64,000 nt of DNA from the NCBI GenBank assembly GCA_030159075.1, contig BROG01000537.1, positions 124,001 to 188,000 of the forward strand, given 5' to 3'. A program made the translations under genes and the position numbers. This DNA comes from Atrina japonica. Taxonomy: Eukaryota > Mollusca > Bivalvia > Pterioida > Pinnidae. This document shows, in pieces, positions 39,801 to 48,303 of this stretch (its first letter is position 1; every line of letters starts with the position of its first letter). The notes beneath the pieces are model-generated. The model made no database searches and was not told where the DNA came from. It was given only the letters and a program-made list of their open reading frames with translations.

Positions 39801-42800
39801 ATGAAGTGAAATCGTGTTTTTCATTCATACACACATGTATGTTAGGTCTATATTTTACCAGCAGAGGCTTTTTAAATCACTGCTTTTACTTTTACACATC
39901 AACTAATTAAAATAACAACATGTCCATGAAAACATCAATGTTTCTTCAGTGACATGATTACAGATATTGACCAACTTAACACTAGCTAAATTTGGGATGT
40001 ACAGACTTCAACTATATGATCGATCATCCAGACAACCAATTTTCTGGACTTTTTATGTGTCTCCCTTTCAGTCCGGATAATCGGCGTTACACTGTACCTG
40101 GTTAGTACACTCTCTCCTGATTGTATCCAATTACTTCCTCTGCACACTCCTGATTGGATCCAATAATTTGGTTAGTAAACTCCCGAATGTATCAGTTACT
40201 TGGTTAGCACACTCCTGATTGGATCCAATAATTTGGTTAGTAAACTCCCGAATGTATCAGTTACTTGGTTAGCACACTCCTGATTGGATGGATCCCAATG
40301 TATTAGTTAACTTGGTTAGCACACTCCTGATTGGATCCATATAATTTTGGTTAGTCCCATCCAGGAATGTATAGTTTACTTGGTTAGCACACTCCTGATT
40401 GGATCCAATAATTTGGTTAGAAAACTCCCGAATGTATCAGTTACTTGGTTAGCACACTCCTGATTGGATCCAGTAACTTGGTTAGTACACTCCCAAATGT
40501 ATCAGTTACTTGGTTAGCACACTCCTGTTAGTACACTTCTGTTAGCACACTACACTTGTGATTGTATTTGACTTGGATCCAGTATCCATTACTTAGTTAG
40601 TACACTTGATTGTATCCAGTTACCCTCCCGAATGTATCAGTTAGTTGGTTGAGTGTCCATTACAGTTAATACCCTCCTGATTGATCCATTTAGTTAGTAC
40701 CCTCCTGATTGTGTCCCAATTAGTTAGTACCCTCCTGATTGTATCCATTTACTTAGTTAGTACCCTCCTGAGTCCATTACTTAGTTAGTACCCTCCTGAA
40801 TCCTCCCGACCCTCCTGATTGTATCAGTACCCTACTTGTATCCATCTACTTAGTACCCTCCACTCTTAGTTAGTACCCTCCTGATTGGATCCAACTTAGT
40901 TAGTACCCTCCTGATAGTGTCCCATTACTTAGTTTTTTTAGTACCCTCCTGATTCCCATTACTTAGTTAGTACCCTCCTGATGTTGTATCCATTACTTAG
41001 TTAGTACCCTCCTGTTACTTGGTTAGCACACTCCTGATTGTATCCATTACTTGGATGATTGTGTCCAACTTACCCTCCTGATTGTATCCATTACTTAGTT
41101 AGTACACTCCCAACTTAGTTTATCACTTTTGATTGTATCTTTACTTGGTTAGTACACACTCCTGATTGTGTCCATTACTTAGTTAGTACACTCCTGTTTA
41201 CTTAGTTAGTACACTCCTGTTTTCCAATTACTTGGTTAGTGTATTCAGTTACTTGCTTAGTACATTTGTGATTGTATTTAGTTACTTGGTTAGTACACTC
41301 CTGATTGTATCCATTACTTAGTTAGTACACTTTTGATTATATCCAATTACTTGGTTAGTACCTCCTCCTGATTGTATCCATTACTTAGTTAGTACCCTCC
41401 TGATTGTATCCATTACTTAGTTAGTACACTCCTGATTGTGTCCATTACTTAGTTAGTACACTCTTGATTGTGTCTATTACTTAGTTAGTACACTCCTGAT
41501 TGTATCTATTACTTAGTTAGTACACTCCTGATTGTATCTATTACTTAGTTAGTACACTCCTGATTGTATCTATTACTTAGTTAGTACACTCTTGATTGTA
41601 TCTATTACTTAGTTAGTACACTCCTGATTGTATCTATTACTTAGTTAGTACACTCCTGATTGTATCTATTACTTAGTTAGTACACACATTGTCCTTGATT
41701 ACTTTAGTTAGTACCACTCCTGTTTATATCTATTACTTGGTTAGTACACTCCTGATTGTATCCATTACTTAGTTACTTACACTCCTGATTGTATCCACTC
41801 CTGTATTGTACACTCCTGATTATATCCAATTACTTAGTTAGTACACTCCTGATTGTATCTATTACTTAGTTAGTACACTCTTGATTGTGTCCATTACTTA
41901 GTTAGTACACTCCTGATTGTATCCATTACTTAGTTAGTACACTCTTGATTGTATCCATTACTTCCATTACACTCCTAGTATCCATTAGTAGTTAGTACAC
42001 TCCTGATTGTATGTCTAGTTTATTACTTAGATTGTGTCCAGTACTTAGTTAGTACACTCTTGATGTGTATCTAGTTACACTCCTGATTAGTACATTATAC
42101 TTAGTTAGTACACTCCTGATTGTATCCATTACTTAGTTAGTACACATTGACTGTATCCATTACTAGTAGTACACTCCTGATTGTATCCAATTACTTAGTT
42201 AGTACACACCTGATTGTATGATTAGTTAGTACACTCCATTATTACTTAGTTAGTACACTCCTGATTGTATCTATTACTTTGGTTAGTACACTCCTGATTG
42301 TATCCTATTACTTATTACTTAGTCCTGATAATATCCAATTAGTGTTACACTCCTGATTGTATCCATTACTTAGTTAGTACACTCCTGATTTATCTATTAC
42401 AGTTAGTACACTCTTGATTGTGTCCATTACTTAGTTGTAGTACACATCTTGATTAGTCCATTACTTAGTTAGTATACTCCTGATTGTGTCCATTACTTAG
42501 TTAGTACACTCTTGATTGTATCCTATTACTTAGTTACACACCTGTGATTGTATCTATTACTTAGTTAGTACACTCCTGATTGTATCCATTACTTAGTTAG
42601 TACACTCCTGATTATATCCAATTACTTAGTTAGTACACTCCTGATTGTATCCATTACTTAGTTAGTACACTCCTGATTGTATCCATTACTTAGTTAGTAC
42701 ACTCCTGATTGTATCTATTACTTAGTTAGTACACTCCTGATTATATCCAATTACTTGGTTAGTACACTCCTGATTGTATCTATTACTTAGTTAGTACACT

Positions 42801-45199
42801 CCTGATTGTATCCATTACTTAGTTAGTACACTCCTGATTGTATCCAATTACTTAGTTAGTACACTCCTGATTGTATCCATTACTTAGTTAGTACACTCCT
42901 GATTGTATCTATTACTTAGTTAGTAGAGTATCCAATTACTTGGTTAGTACACTCCTGATTGTATCTATTACTTAGTTAGTACACTCCTGATTGTATCCAT
43001 TACTTAGTTAGTACACTCCTGATTGTGTCCATTACTTAGTTAGTACACTCCTGATTGTATCCATTACTTAGTTAGTATACTCCTGATTGTGTCCATTACT
43101 TAGTTAGTACACTCCTGATTGTATCAATTACTTAGTTAGTACACTCCTGATTGTATCCATTACTTAGTTAGTACACTCTTGATTGTATCTATTACTTAGT
43201 TAGTACACTCCTGATTGTGTCCATTACTTAGTTAGTACACTCCTGATTGTGTCCATTACTTAGTTAGTACACTCCTGATTGTGTCCATTACTTAGTTAGT
43301 ACACTCCTGATTGTATCCAATTACTTAGTTAGTACACTCCTGATTGTATCCATTACTTAGTTAGTATACTCTTGATTGTGTCCATTACTTGGTTAGTACA
43401 CTCCTGATTGTGTCCATTACTTAGTTAGTACACTCCTGATTGTGTCCATTACTTAGTTAGTACACTCTTGATTGTATCCATTACTTAGTTAGTACACTCT
43501 TGATTGTATCCATTACTTAGTTAGTATACTCCTGATTGTGTCCATTACTTAGTTAGTACACTCTTGATTGTGTCTATTACTTAGTTAGTACACTCCTGAT
43601 TGTATCCATTACTTAGTTAGTATACTCCTGATTGTGTCCATTACTTAGTTAGTACACTCCTGATTGTATCCATTACTTAGTTAGTACACTCCTGATTTGT
43701 GTCCAATTACTTGGTTAGTACACTCCTGATTGTGTCTATTACTTAGTTAGTACCCTCCTGATTGTGTCCATTACTTAGTTAGTACACTCCTGTTATATCC
43801 AATTACTTGGTTAGTACACTCCTGTTATATCCAATTACTTGGTTAGTACACTCCTGATTGTATCTATTACTTAGTTAGTACACTCTTGATTGTATCTATT
43901 ACTTAGTTAGTACACTCCTGATTGTATCCATTACTTAGTTAGTACACTCTTGATTGTGTCCATTACTTAGTTAGTACACTCCTGATTATATCCAATTACT
44001 TGGTTAGTACACTCCTGATTGTATCCAATTACTTGGTTAGTACACTCCTGATTATATCCAATTACTTGGTTAGTACACTCCTGATTGTATCCAATTACTT
44101 GGTTAGTACACTCCTGATTGTATCCAATTACTTAGTTAGTACACTCCTGATTGTATCCATTACTTGGTTAGTACACTCTTGATTGTGTCCCATTACTTAG
44201 TAGTACACTCCTGATTGTATCTATTACTTAGTTAGTACACTCCTGATTGTATCTATTACTTAGTACACTTGAGTACTATTACTTAGTTATACACTCTTGA
44301 TTGTGTCCATTACTTAGTTAGTACACTCTGATTGTGTCCATTACTTAGTTAGTACACTCCTGATTATATCCAATTACTTTGGTACACTTGAATGTACACT
44401 TACTCAGTATTAAATTTTCCAATTACAGAATCAAGTTAGTACACTACCTGACATTGATTGTATCCAATTACTTAGTACCATCCTGGTATTAGTACAACCC
44501 TCCTGATTATATCCAATTACTTGGTTAGTACACTACTGAATTTAGTTCCAGTATACTCCTCAGTTGAAATTTAGTTAAAATACAACATTGTATTTAATCT
44601 TGGTTAAGCACACAATTGTATTCATTCCTTGGACATAGACACCCAATTGTATTTAATTACTTGGTTAGTACCATCCTGATTGTATTCAGTTACTTGGTAG
44701 AACACTCCTGATTGTATTCAGTTACTTGGTTAGTACACTCCCGATTGTATTTAGTTCCTTGGTTAGTATACTCCCAATTGTATTTAGTTCCTTGGTTAGT
44801 ACACTCCTGATTGTATTCAGTTGCTTGGTTAGTACCCTCCTGATTGTATTCAGTTACTTGGTATTTTAAATTTCATGTAGACAAAATTATGTTTTTAGCA
44901 ATTACTTGGTGAATTGAACATATCTAGACTACAAAAACCCAAATTATTACACATGTGTGTAATAATTCAGTTATATTCATTCAGTTAATAGAAATCTTTA
45001 GTAATAAGAAATTCATAAAAGCTCAATTAAAAAGATACAGATTTTGAATTGATTTTGTTTGCAGGATCTTCGGTTGCATCTGCTTCATTATAAATTAGCC
45101 AACCCAGAAAAAGAGTTTGGTATGGAGTTTTATGATGAGCTGCCTCAAATCAGGAAATCATTGCTACAGAGTTTGGAGGAAACTACAAAGCAACTGTAA
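11084..45199 (+). CDS. RPAP1: RPAP1, C-terminal part (8 exons, 5' end outside window)
   Basis: RPAP1 is a conserved factor for RNA polymerase II assembly, nuclear import and Mediator contact (yeast Rba50, plant MINIYO). The exons are 11084-11217, 12747-12944, 14855-14980, 19877-20034, 21249-21381, 31684-31849, 35748-35972 and 45065-45199. They total 1275 bp, which is 424 codons plus TAA, and every junction has AG/GT borders with matching phase. Recognisable family blocks are LLPKDWMFLPLIELYN (exon 3), AVSFGDTLFGCYILVPW (exon 6) and the RLYFQGLLSQRVRPTWAPI region (exon 7), all in the order of the RPAP1 C-terminal domain. The human protein is about 1390 residues, so roughly the last third is here. 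The 34-kb span is due to minisatellite-filled introns. Homology is from recognition of the family, not a search. Confidence 0.93.
11455..12515. repeat. 41-bp intronic minisatellite
   Basis: Units of gagatccaacatcagacagg followed by tgtgttggttttgagtacta. Four almost identical units run near 12030-12190; elsewhere they diverge. It lies in the RPAP1 intron 11218-12746. Confidence 0.93.
12747..12944 (+). CDS. RPAP1: RPAP1 exon 2 of those visible
   Basis: The acceptor is gactatgtttag. The first base T completes TG|T (Cys). It encodes a charged, probably alpha-helical stretch (SREEEVRSAMEDMKLSKATH, later SLSQKEKIAIHS) and ends CA before gtatgttttt, leaving a split Gln codon. The preceding intron contains the 41-bp array. 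Confidence 0.9.
13010..13838. repeat. 39-bp intronic minisatellite
   Basis: Units of tatcatgtgtatggaatgta followed by attatattcaagtgttaga. Short open frames through the array are translations of the repeat. It ends directly at the transposon at 13842. Confidence 0.93.
13842..14748. mobile_element. TA-site DNA transposon, copy 2 (907 bp)
   Basis: Same termini and internal sequence as 739-1746, flanked by TA at 13840-13841 and 14749-14750. It is about 100 bp shorter. The right terminus has decayed (ccataaaatacag), as have several internal aggtcg motifs. It lies in the RPAP1 intron before exon 14855. Confidence 0.87.
14855..14980 (+). CDS. RPAP1: RPAP1 exon 3 of those visible
   Basis: The acceptor is ttcaattttag; the first A completes CA|A (Gln). 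It encodes RFKMHPLTTQTLM followed by the strongly RPAP1-like FGERLLPKDWMFLPLIELYN. It ends GT before the donor gtgagtaa (split Val codon). A 907-bp TA-site transposon copy ends only about 100 bp upstream of this acceptor. Confidence 0.93.
15030..15650. repeat. GT-rich degenerate minisatellite
   Basis: Interleaved gtgtgactgtgg and ctgggtatttgactgttgtg motifs with little fixed period, on the G/T-rich + strand. The His/Thr-rich frames on the - strand are artefacts of this composition. Confidence 0.9.
15720..15753. repeat. (TA)n microsatellite
   Basis: An uninterrupted TA run between two copies of the short motif aaagcctaacarcttta, which suggests expansion from a local duplication. Confidence 0.9.
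17146..18306 (+). mobile_element. rolling-circle-like element, family 1, nested copy
   Basis: The left hairpin pairs aggtcac with gtgacct and gagcc with ggctc. The right hairpin pairs aggccc with gggcct and is followed by cttatt. Flanking DNA joins as gaattttt|catg, matching the uninterrupted gatttttcatg of a sister subrepeat near 16975, so there is no target duplication. Confidence 0.78.
18542..18692. repeat. hairpin with two 68-bp arms
   Basis: The arms at 18542-18609 and 18625-18692 are reverse complements apart from about one mismatch, around a 15-nt spacer. It lies at the 3' side of the outer repeat element. It could arise from template switching or be a fold-back artefact. Confidence 0.9.
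18890..19850. repeat. 55-bp intronic minisatellite
   Basis: Units of gataacaagacagttaaatg, taccgtcactgacaggtaaa and tattccagttgtaga, with partial units and deletions. It ends just before the pyrimidine tract of RPAP1 exon 19877. Confidence 0.93.
19877..20034 (+). CDS. RPAP1: RPAP1 exon 4 of those visible
   Basis: The acceptor is cttttattttccag; T completes GT|T (Val). It encodes VATISTVLQWIYLLERGQPE and then an LRISRIMCTFLT helix. It ends with one base (G) before gtacaggt. In phase it joins directly to the exon at 21249 to give FLTGNDLFLDK; the small splice-flanked segment between them at 20437-20487 would bring in a stop. Confidence 0.92.
20437..20487 (+). other. possible poison cassette exon in RPAP1
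   Basis: This 51-bp segment has a good acceptor (ttttatatttcacag) and donor (attcag|gtaaatt). Spliced between the exons at 19877 and 21249 it keeps phase but reads an in-frame TGA after nine codons. It may be a regulated NMD exon or a chance pair of sites; there is no transcript evidence here. Confidence 0.3.
20745..21060. repeat. interspersed non-coding repeat, mollusc type
   Basis: Contains tggtgttttatgccacattc, aacaatttttcag and tatatggtggtg, followed by a region with tctcaaaccctcgataactag. The first block resembles the repeat at 33206 and, from memory, a frequent molluscan dispersed repeat. The ends are not clear. Confidence 0.45.
21249..21381 (+). CDS. RPAP1: RPAP1 exon 5 of those visible
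   Basis: The acceptor is tttctctttcag; GA completes G|GA (Gly). It encodes NDLFLDKSVYCYLAALLREY and then a DIPGLTSFYDL block matching the conserved segment just before the SFGD motif of RPAP1. It ends TT before gtaagttt. It is followed by a 10.3-kb intron with two large minisatellites. Confidence 0.93.
21740..26425. repeat. 31-bp minisatellite with higher-order structure
   Basis: Units of acagtcatcatgatgccctg followed by aacattgttat. Each has the perfect palindrome catcatgatg. Variants (ttgtccc, cgtcataatgacc, tcaaacatcattgt) recur in the same order in long blocks; one block repeats at an offset of 558 bp, or 18 units. It lies in the RPAP1 intron 21382-31683. Confidence 0.96.
26426..27034. 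other. unique AT-rich intron DNA between two arrays
   Basis: No ORF, repeat or exon seen. Confidence 0.5.
27035..29935. repeat. 38-bp intronic minisatellite
   Basis: Units of tctgtactaaagtccatacc followed by tcactgctgtatttcaga. Many units contain a polypyrimidine-poor but otherwise acceptor-like tgtatttcag on the + strand. Units are highly homogeneous, with ttcag/ttacag variants. Confidence 0.96.
29905..30160. repeat. about 120-bp direct duplication
   Basis: Two copies of a segment running from cttcaccacagtattacaaa to agagaccatctggtggtta, side by side at the right edge of the 38-bp array. The first few bases of each derive from an array unit. Confidence 0.85.
30378..30508. repeat. inverted repeat of about 45-bp arms
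   Basis: Left arm aggtttgttactgaccatcc and onward; its imperfect reverse complement ends at about 30506 (ggtcagtaacaaacctt). The spacer is about 35 bp. A 116-codon - strand ORF (30076-30426) overlaps the left arm; I do not recognise its product and it may belong to a repeat. Confidence 0.7.
30509..31309. other. intron sequence with a (GT)n microsatellite at 30849-30884
   Basis: An ordinary AT-rich intron apart from an 18-repeat GT run. No exon seen. Confidence 0.6.
31310..31640. repeat. short minisatellite of ttttacaggtgta motifs
   Basis: Repeats of cattttacaggtgtaggtcc and atatttacaggtgtatgtcc. Each motif has a cag|gtg core resembling an acceptor abutting a donor. It ends about 45 bp before RPAP1 exon 31684. 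Confidence 0.85.
31684..31849 (+). CDS. RPAP1: RPAP1 exon 6 of those visible
   Basis: The acceptor is tatacattttcag; A completes TT|A (Leu). It encodes YVALLQQYEAVSFGDTLFG followed by CYILVPWQQKHNLLLRK, the best recognised RPAP1 C-terminal signature, and ends in phase 0 with GAG before gtacaaat. A minisatellite made of acceptor- and donor-like motifs lies just upstream (31310-31640). Confidence 0.95.
31850..33205. other. unique AT-rich RPAP1 intron sequence
   Basis: The frame of exon 31684 stays open for a further 123 bp to a TAA, giving a possible retained-intron end. No repeat or other gene seen. Confidence 0.5.
33206..33490. repeat. interspersed non-coding repeat, mollusc type
   Basis: Starts ggcttgtttgtttgtttatt and contains aacatcccactcaagaatct, catatggagacgtcacc and ctgcgacatgggacctcgag. 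GC content is higher than in the flanks. It shares a core with the repeat at 20745. Recognised from memory as a dispersed bivalve repeat; class unresolved. Confidence 0.5.
33570..33705. repeat. 17-bp minisatellite with three-unit periodicity
   Basis: Units of actgtacaatgtataat. Unit endings alternate ataat, atatt, ataat, ataat, atatt, so the true period is 51 bp. Confidence 0.93.
33780..35040. repeat. dimeric minisatellite, about 85 bp
   Basis: Two related half-units alternate: A has aactgtagtgtcttcctggt and aagtggtagagtatacaga; B has tatactttagtttctttctg and gtcagtggtagggtataca. The array is disordered before about 34240 and regular after. Half-unit A carries a donor-like ctggtaagt. Confidence 0.93.
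35405..35610. repeat. internal fragment of a family 1-like repeat
   Basis: Contains ggcccaaaacttggtacagc and catgaaccaataatcagc, resembling the segments near 17350-17410. The terminal hairpins are missing. Confidence 0.55.
35748..35972 (+). CDS. RPAP1: RPAP1 exon 7 of those visible
   Basis: The acceptor is tatctttctcag; exactly 75 codons in phase 0, ending CAG before gtaattct. It encodes SLIPIERYLEPEETDVELIR, then a YFQGLL...RPTWAP block and HHVNRFIYNQ, all in RPAP1 family order. An interspersed repeat begins 16 bp beyond the donor, at 35988. Confidence 0.95.
35988..36600 (+). mobile_element. probable rolling-circle-like element, right end undefined
   Basis: Starts after tgttttt with aggtcaccatgtaacc and a weak ccatg/catgatgg hairpin, then cttcgtccgtcatcc, as at the 5' ends of families 1 and 2. 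No clear CTTGTT end was found. It begins 16 bp into the intron after RPAP1 exon 35748. Confidence 0.45.
36701..37690. mobile_element. inverted-repeat element, copy A
   Basis: The left end gggccctgagaccataaaca and right end ttcttagac...gtcctgtggcc are inverted. Long subterminal inverted segments (ctcatctgagtaaaaagtg; cacttgagaaagaaatttg) follow. The right terminus is present twice (to about 37622 and 37686). Homologous to 58083-58992. No transposase. Confidence 0.75.
37695..38185. repeat. 32-bp minisatellite, left segment
   Basis: Units of gattgtatccattacttggt followed by tagtaccctcct. The same array resumes at 38795 and 40095. Confidence 0.93.
38200..38790 (+). pseudogene. retroelement 3' fragment, decayed
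   Basis: Translation gives YNKRNNFDFPIVNFPHLSSN, AYGVYISQMIQYAKECSTYE and then, after a stop, KFYGWYNSLVCDY. I recognise this as the region after the reverse transcriptase in a retroelement common in molluscs and cnidarians; the exact clade is uncertain. Stops and frameshifts interrupt it, and no RT domain is present. It sits inside the 32-bp array. Confidence 0.6.
38795..38891. repeat. 32-bp minisatellite, middle segment
   Basis: About three units, ending gtatccaatta at the transposon junction. Confidence 0.9.
38892..40094. mobile_element. pogo/Tigger-like non-autonomous DNA transposon (1,203 bp)
   Basis: The termini cagtcaaacgtggattatcc and, inverted, cagtgtaacgccgattatcc have the typical pogo/Tigger CAGT...GATTATCC form. 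TA flanks both ends (38890-38891, 40095-40096). No transposase ORF remains. The empty site matches a unit of the surrounding array. Confidence 0.88.
40095..44875. repeat. 32-bp minisatellite, main segment
   Basis: Units of tgattgtatccattacttag followed by ttagtacactcc (32 bp; 33 with ccaatt). It is regular at about 42540-44160 and scrambled at about 40270-42540 and after 44270. Short frames are translated repeat. Confidence 0.96.
45065..45199 (+). CDS. RPAP1: RPAP1 terminal coding exon
   Basis: The acceptor is gattttgtttgcag; 44 codons and TAA. It encodes DLRLHLLHYKLANPEKEFGM and ends in a charged helix (RKSLLQSLEETTKQL). Two diverged echoes of its AAATCATTGCTACAGAG segment follow in the 3' flank. 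The intron before it is 9.1 kb and almost entirely the 32-bp array and its insertions. Confidence 0.94.
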   Translation, partial: DLRLHLLHYKLANPEKEFGMEFYDELPQIRKSLLQSLEETTKQL

Positions 45200-46850
45200 A
45201 CAATGTAGATACATCCTTAAATTGCTGTTACAGAGTATTGGAAAAACTACTTACAGTTAAGCAGATGTGAACACTTAACTGATTTTTAAAAAGACACATT
45301 TGGAAATCATTGTTACAGAGTGTGACAGAATCTAGACAAATTCAAAATCATTAAGGGAGAGTATATATCATATGATAGACCAACAAATATGCATAAATTG
45401 TTAGATGTAGAAACATAACTCCAGTAAGGATGGGAAGGATTTCAAAATGACTCGGAACTGGTAGTTCTAATTTATTTTCATAATAAGGCTACAAGTTGGC
45501 TAATCTGGAGGACTGCTTCAATGCTTAACCATCTATGTTTATGGCAGATAATTGTGTGTGTGTGTGTGCATGCACATGCAAATGTGTTACAAACAAATAA
45601 AAATAGATTTGTCAGTATTTGCTGGCATTGAAAATACAAGTGATATATGTAAACAATGCCATTAACAACATGGATGTTTCCCATGTATACACCAATACAT
45701 CACTATGAGTATAATGAACAATATATCAACAAATTTTAAGGATTACTAAAAAAAATTCCAAGTTGGCACCAAAAATGTTACTGGAGAGTGCAGCAGGAAA
45801 TAAAAGATTATTACTGAAAGTTACAAATGAATGAGTAGGGAGATACCTGTAATTGATGTGGTTATATACTGATGTTCACTTCTAAGTTTGATCTTAAATC
45901 AACATGTCCACACCTCTCATATAACCAGATTTGTTTCAAATATGTAATAATTCAGTCATTGCTAAGAAACCTTGTCTATTTGTGGAAATTGTGACATTGA
46001 CCTTTAGAATTCCAACTCCAAAGCATATAGCTGTTGCATGTAACTATATTTTCAGCTCAGATGTTGTCAGATGTAAAATATTTTCGTTATTTTGCCTGCC
46101 GCAAATAAATTGCTGACTGAGGCTTTTGATTGGTCGAAATTTCAACATGGTTTGATTTGTATAAAATTTGGTGTATGGGGTATTAAGGGATTGCAAATGT
46201 AATTGTAAGGGTTTCGTTCCTATGGGAATCGATGCAAGGCTTCAGATTGGTCTAAATTTCATCATTATCAGATTCGGCTCATTGGGCATGTTTTGATTGC
46301 TACAATTTGGGGGCACCCTGTAACAGTCGCTGTTGCAATTAGACCATTAATTAGGATTTTGTTAAATTAAATTAGTGTAAATCTGTCTAGAAACTGCATT
46401 TATTGACAAAGTGGGTAGTTATGAGGCATAAAATTACACATAATTCTAGTGTGTAATCAACTCCTGCTACTACAGTGACAAATTGTTGTGAATATGTGGA
46501 TATGGAATGATTTTTTTTGGCAAAGCAAATAATTGTTTTATAATAAATATTCTGAAATATCCAGTAACTTTGCACTGCTCTGCAACCCAGCCAATTGTGG
46601 CTTTACCCGATTTTTGAAAGTTTGTAAACTAAGCAAAGTGATGGAACTTCATTCTTCTTTTCCATGATACAACATTTTACAGTAGGTAGGTCATATAACT
46701 GACAGAACCCTGTACAAAATCTTATTGATTTTCCTGTGACTCACAATCCAGTCATTAGTCATTGATACAGTCAATCAATATAATGCTTCTAAATATATTC
46801 TTCTGCCTTATGACTCCATGCATATAGTCTTTGAGCCACCAATAACCCCT
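45200..46850. other. 3' flank of RPAP1 and intergenic DNA
   Basis: Holds two diverged copies of the end of the coding exon (45219-45251, 45301-45336) and a short GT run at 45553. Otherwise ordinary. Confidence 0.5.
45596..45601 (+). terminator. candidate poly(A) signal for RPAP1
   Basis: First AATAAA after the RPAP1 stop, about 400 bp downstream. Another lies at 45799-45804. AATAAA is frequent in AT-rich DNA, so either choice is tentative. Confidence 0.3.
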
Positions 46851-46853
46851 GTT

Positions 46854-47774
46854 CCCCCCCCCCCCCCCCCCCCTTAGGGGGAATTTTGAGGGTTATGATT
46901 TTCTGAAAGCTTATAAAAATGGTACAAAATGAGCCATGTTAGCACTCTGGCCATTGGGGTGTTTAGGGGTTTTGGGGTAAAAACCATAAAAAATAAGCAA
47001 AGATCACAGAAAATTGGAATACCTCAATTAACCCCTTTTTTATGGTCTCTGTTTGCAATGAAAGTACTGGTTATATGGTAGATATTTTAAATGACAAGTA
47101 TTGACCCATTTAATAACCATTATTTATCACATTTGGTGTTTTGGGGTAAAAAATAAATTTTTTAAATAGAAATCTGTGAAAAAAGTATTATACTTTAAAC
47201 CACTTATAACCCATGTTTTTACCAAGATGTTTTTTTGGAGGGTATATTTTGTAGAAAGTCCATAAAAATCTACAAATTGAGCTTTGTTACCACTCTAGCT
47301 GCTTAGGGGTTTTGGGGTTCTGTTCATTTTCTTTGATTTTTACCCCAAAACTCTTAAGTTGCCAGAGTGCTAACAAAACTCAATTTGTAGCATTTTTGAC
47401 GGACTTTCAGAAGAACCTTGGTAAAAACATTGGTCATAAGTTGTTTAAAGTATAATACTTTTTTTCACATATTTCTGTTTAAAAAAAAATAAATTTTTTA
47501 CCCCAAAACACCAAATTTGATAAATAATGGTTATTAAATGAGTCAATACTTAAGATATCTACCATACAACCAATACTTTCTCTACAAAGAGAGACCATAA
47601 ATGAAGGATTAATTGAGGATTTCCAGTTTGCAGCGATTTTTGTTAATTTTCATGGTTTTTACCCCTAAACACCCCAATGGCCAGAGTGCTACAATGGCTC
47701 ATTTTATTGCATTTTTGATAAGCTTTCAGAAAAACATAACTTCCAAAATTCCCCCTGGGGAAGGGGGGGGGGGG
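46854..47774. repeat. fold-back element, about 900 bp
   Basis: An imperfect palindrome centred near 47.32 kb with arms of about 430 bp. For example actctggccattggggtgtt at about 46945 recurs inverted at about 47670, and ttggtgttttggggtaaaaa at about 47135 recurs inverted at about 47495. It is bordered by a 20-C run on the left and a 12-G run on the right. No ORF. Confidence 0.85.
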
Positions 47775-48141
47775 ACGAATACATTATAAGCCAGGAAACT
47801 ATAACCTGCATTTTATGGTCAACAAAGTTAAATCATGAAATTTACCTCTTAACAGGAATGACCTCATAATTAAGAGTATATAAAAGTCAAGTTACATTGA
47901 CTGTGTGTAAACATGGATATCCAACTTCATATACCCATGTATCATTTGGCGTAATAGATTGATACATGTGAATATGCATACATTTTGGTATCAATTTTAC
48001 TGAAGTATCATCAAATTATATTGTTCATATATTTATATCATTTACATGTAAGAAATGCATTTTGCCACTGCATGGAAAAATCAATTTCAGACATTGATTA
48101 GCATTTACAACTTTTGCTATATATTGTTATTGTTTGCCCTC

Positions 48142-48303
48142 CATAGGCGTCGGAGCCGGGGGGGCTTAGCCTCCCCACTTTTTTGCAAAGACAGGCATAG
48201 GTGTTGAAAATTGGGGCTTAGCCCCCAAGACGTTTCTGGCGTGTGTGTGTTTTAAGTTTGTTTAGCCCCCCCCCCCACTTTCAATTTGCTTCCGACGCCT
48301 ATG
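48142..48303. mobile_element. short MITE, 162 bp
   Basis: The termini cataggcgtcgg and ccgacgcctatg are inverted. Both flanks read (g)ccctc, a 5-6-bp candidate target duplication. The interior has inverted ggggcttagcc-like segments and a C run. Confidence 0.72.

Noticed and set aside
37695..44875. 32-bp repeats as a CRISPR array or coding repeat protein
   Set aside because: No spacers. Frames such as 44000-44182 are translated units that break outside the regular stretch.
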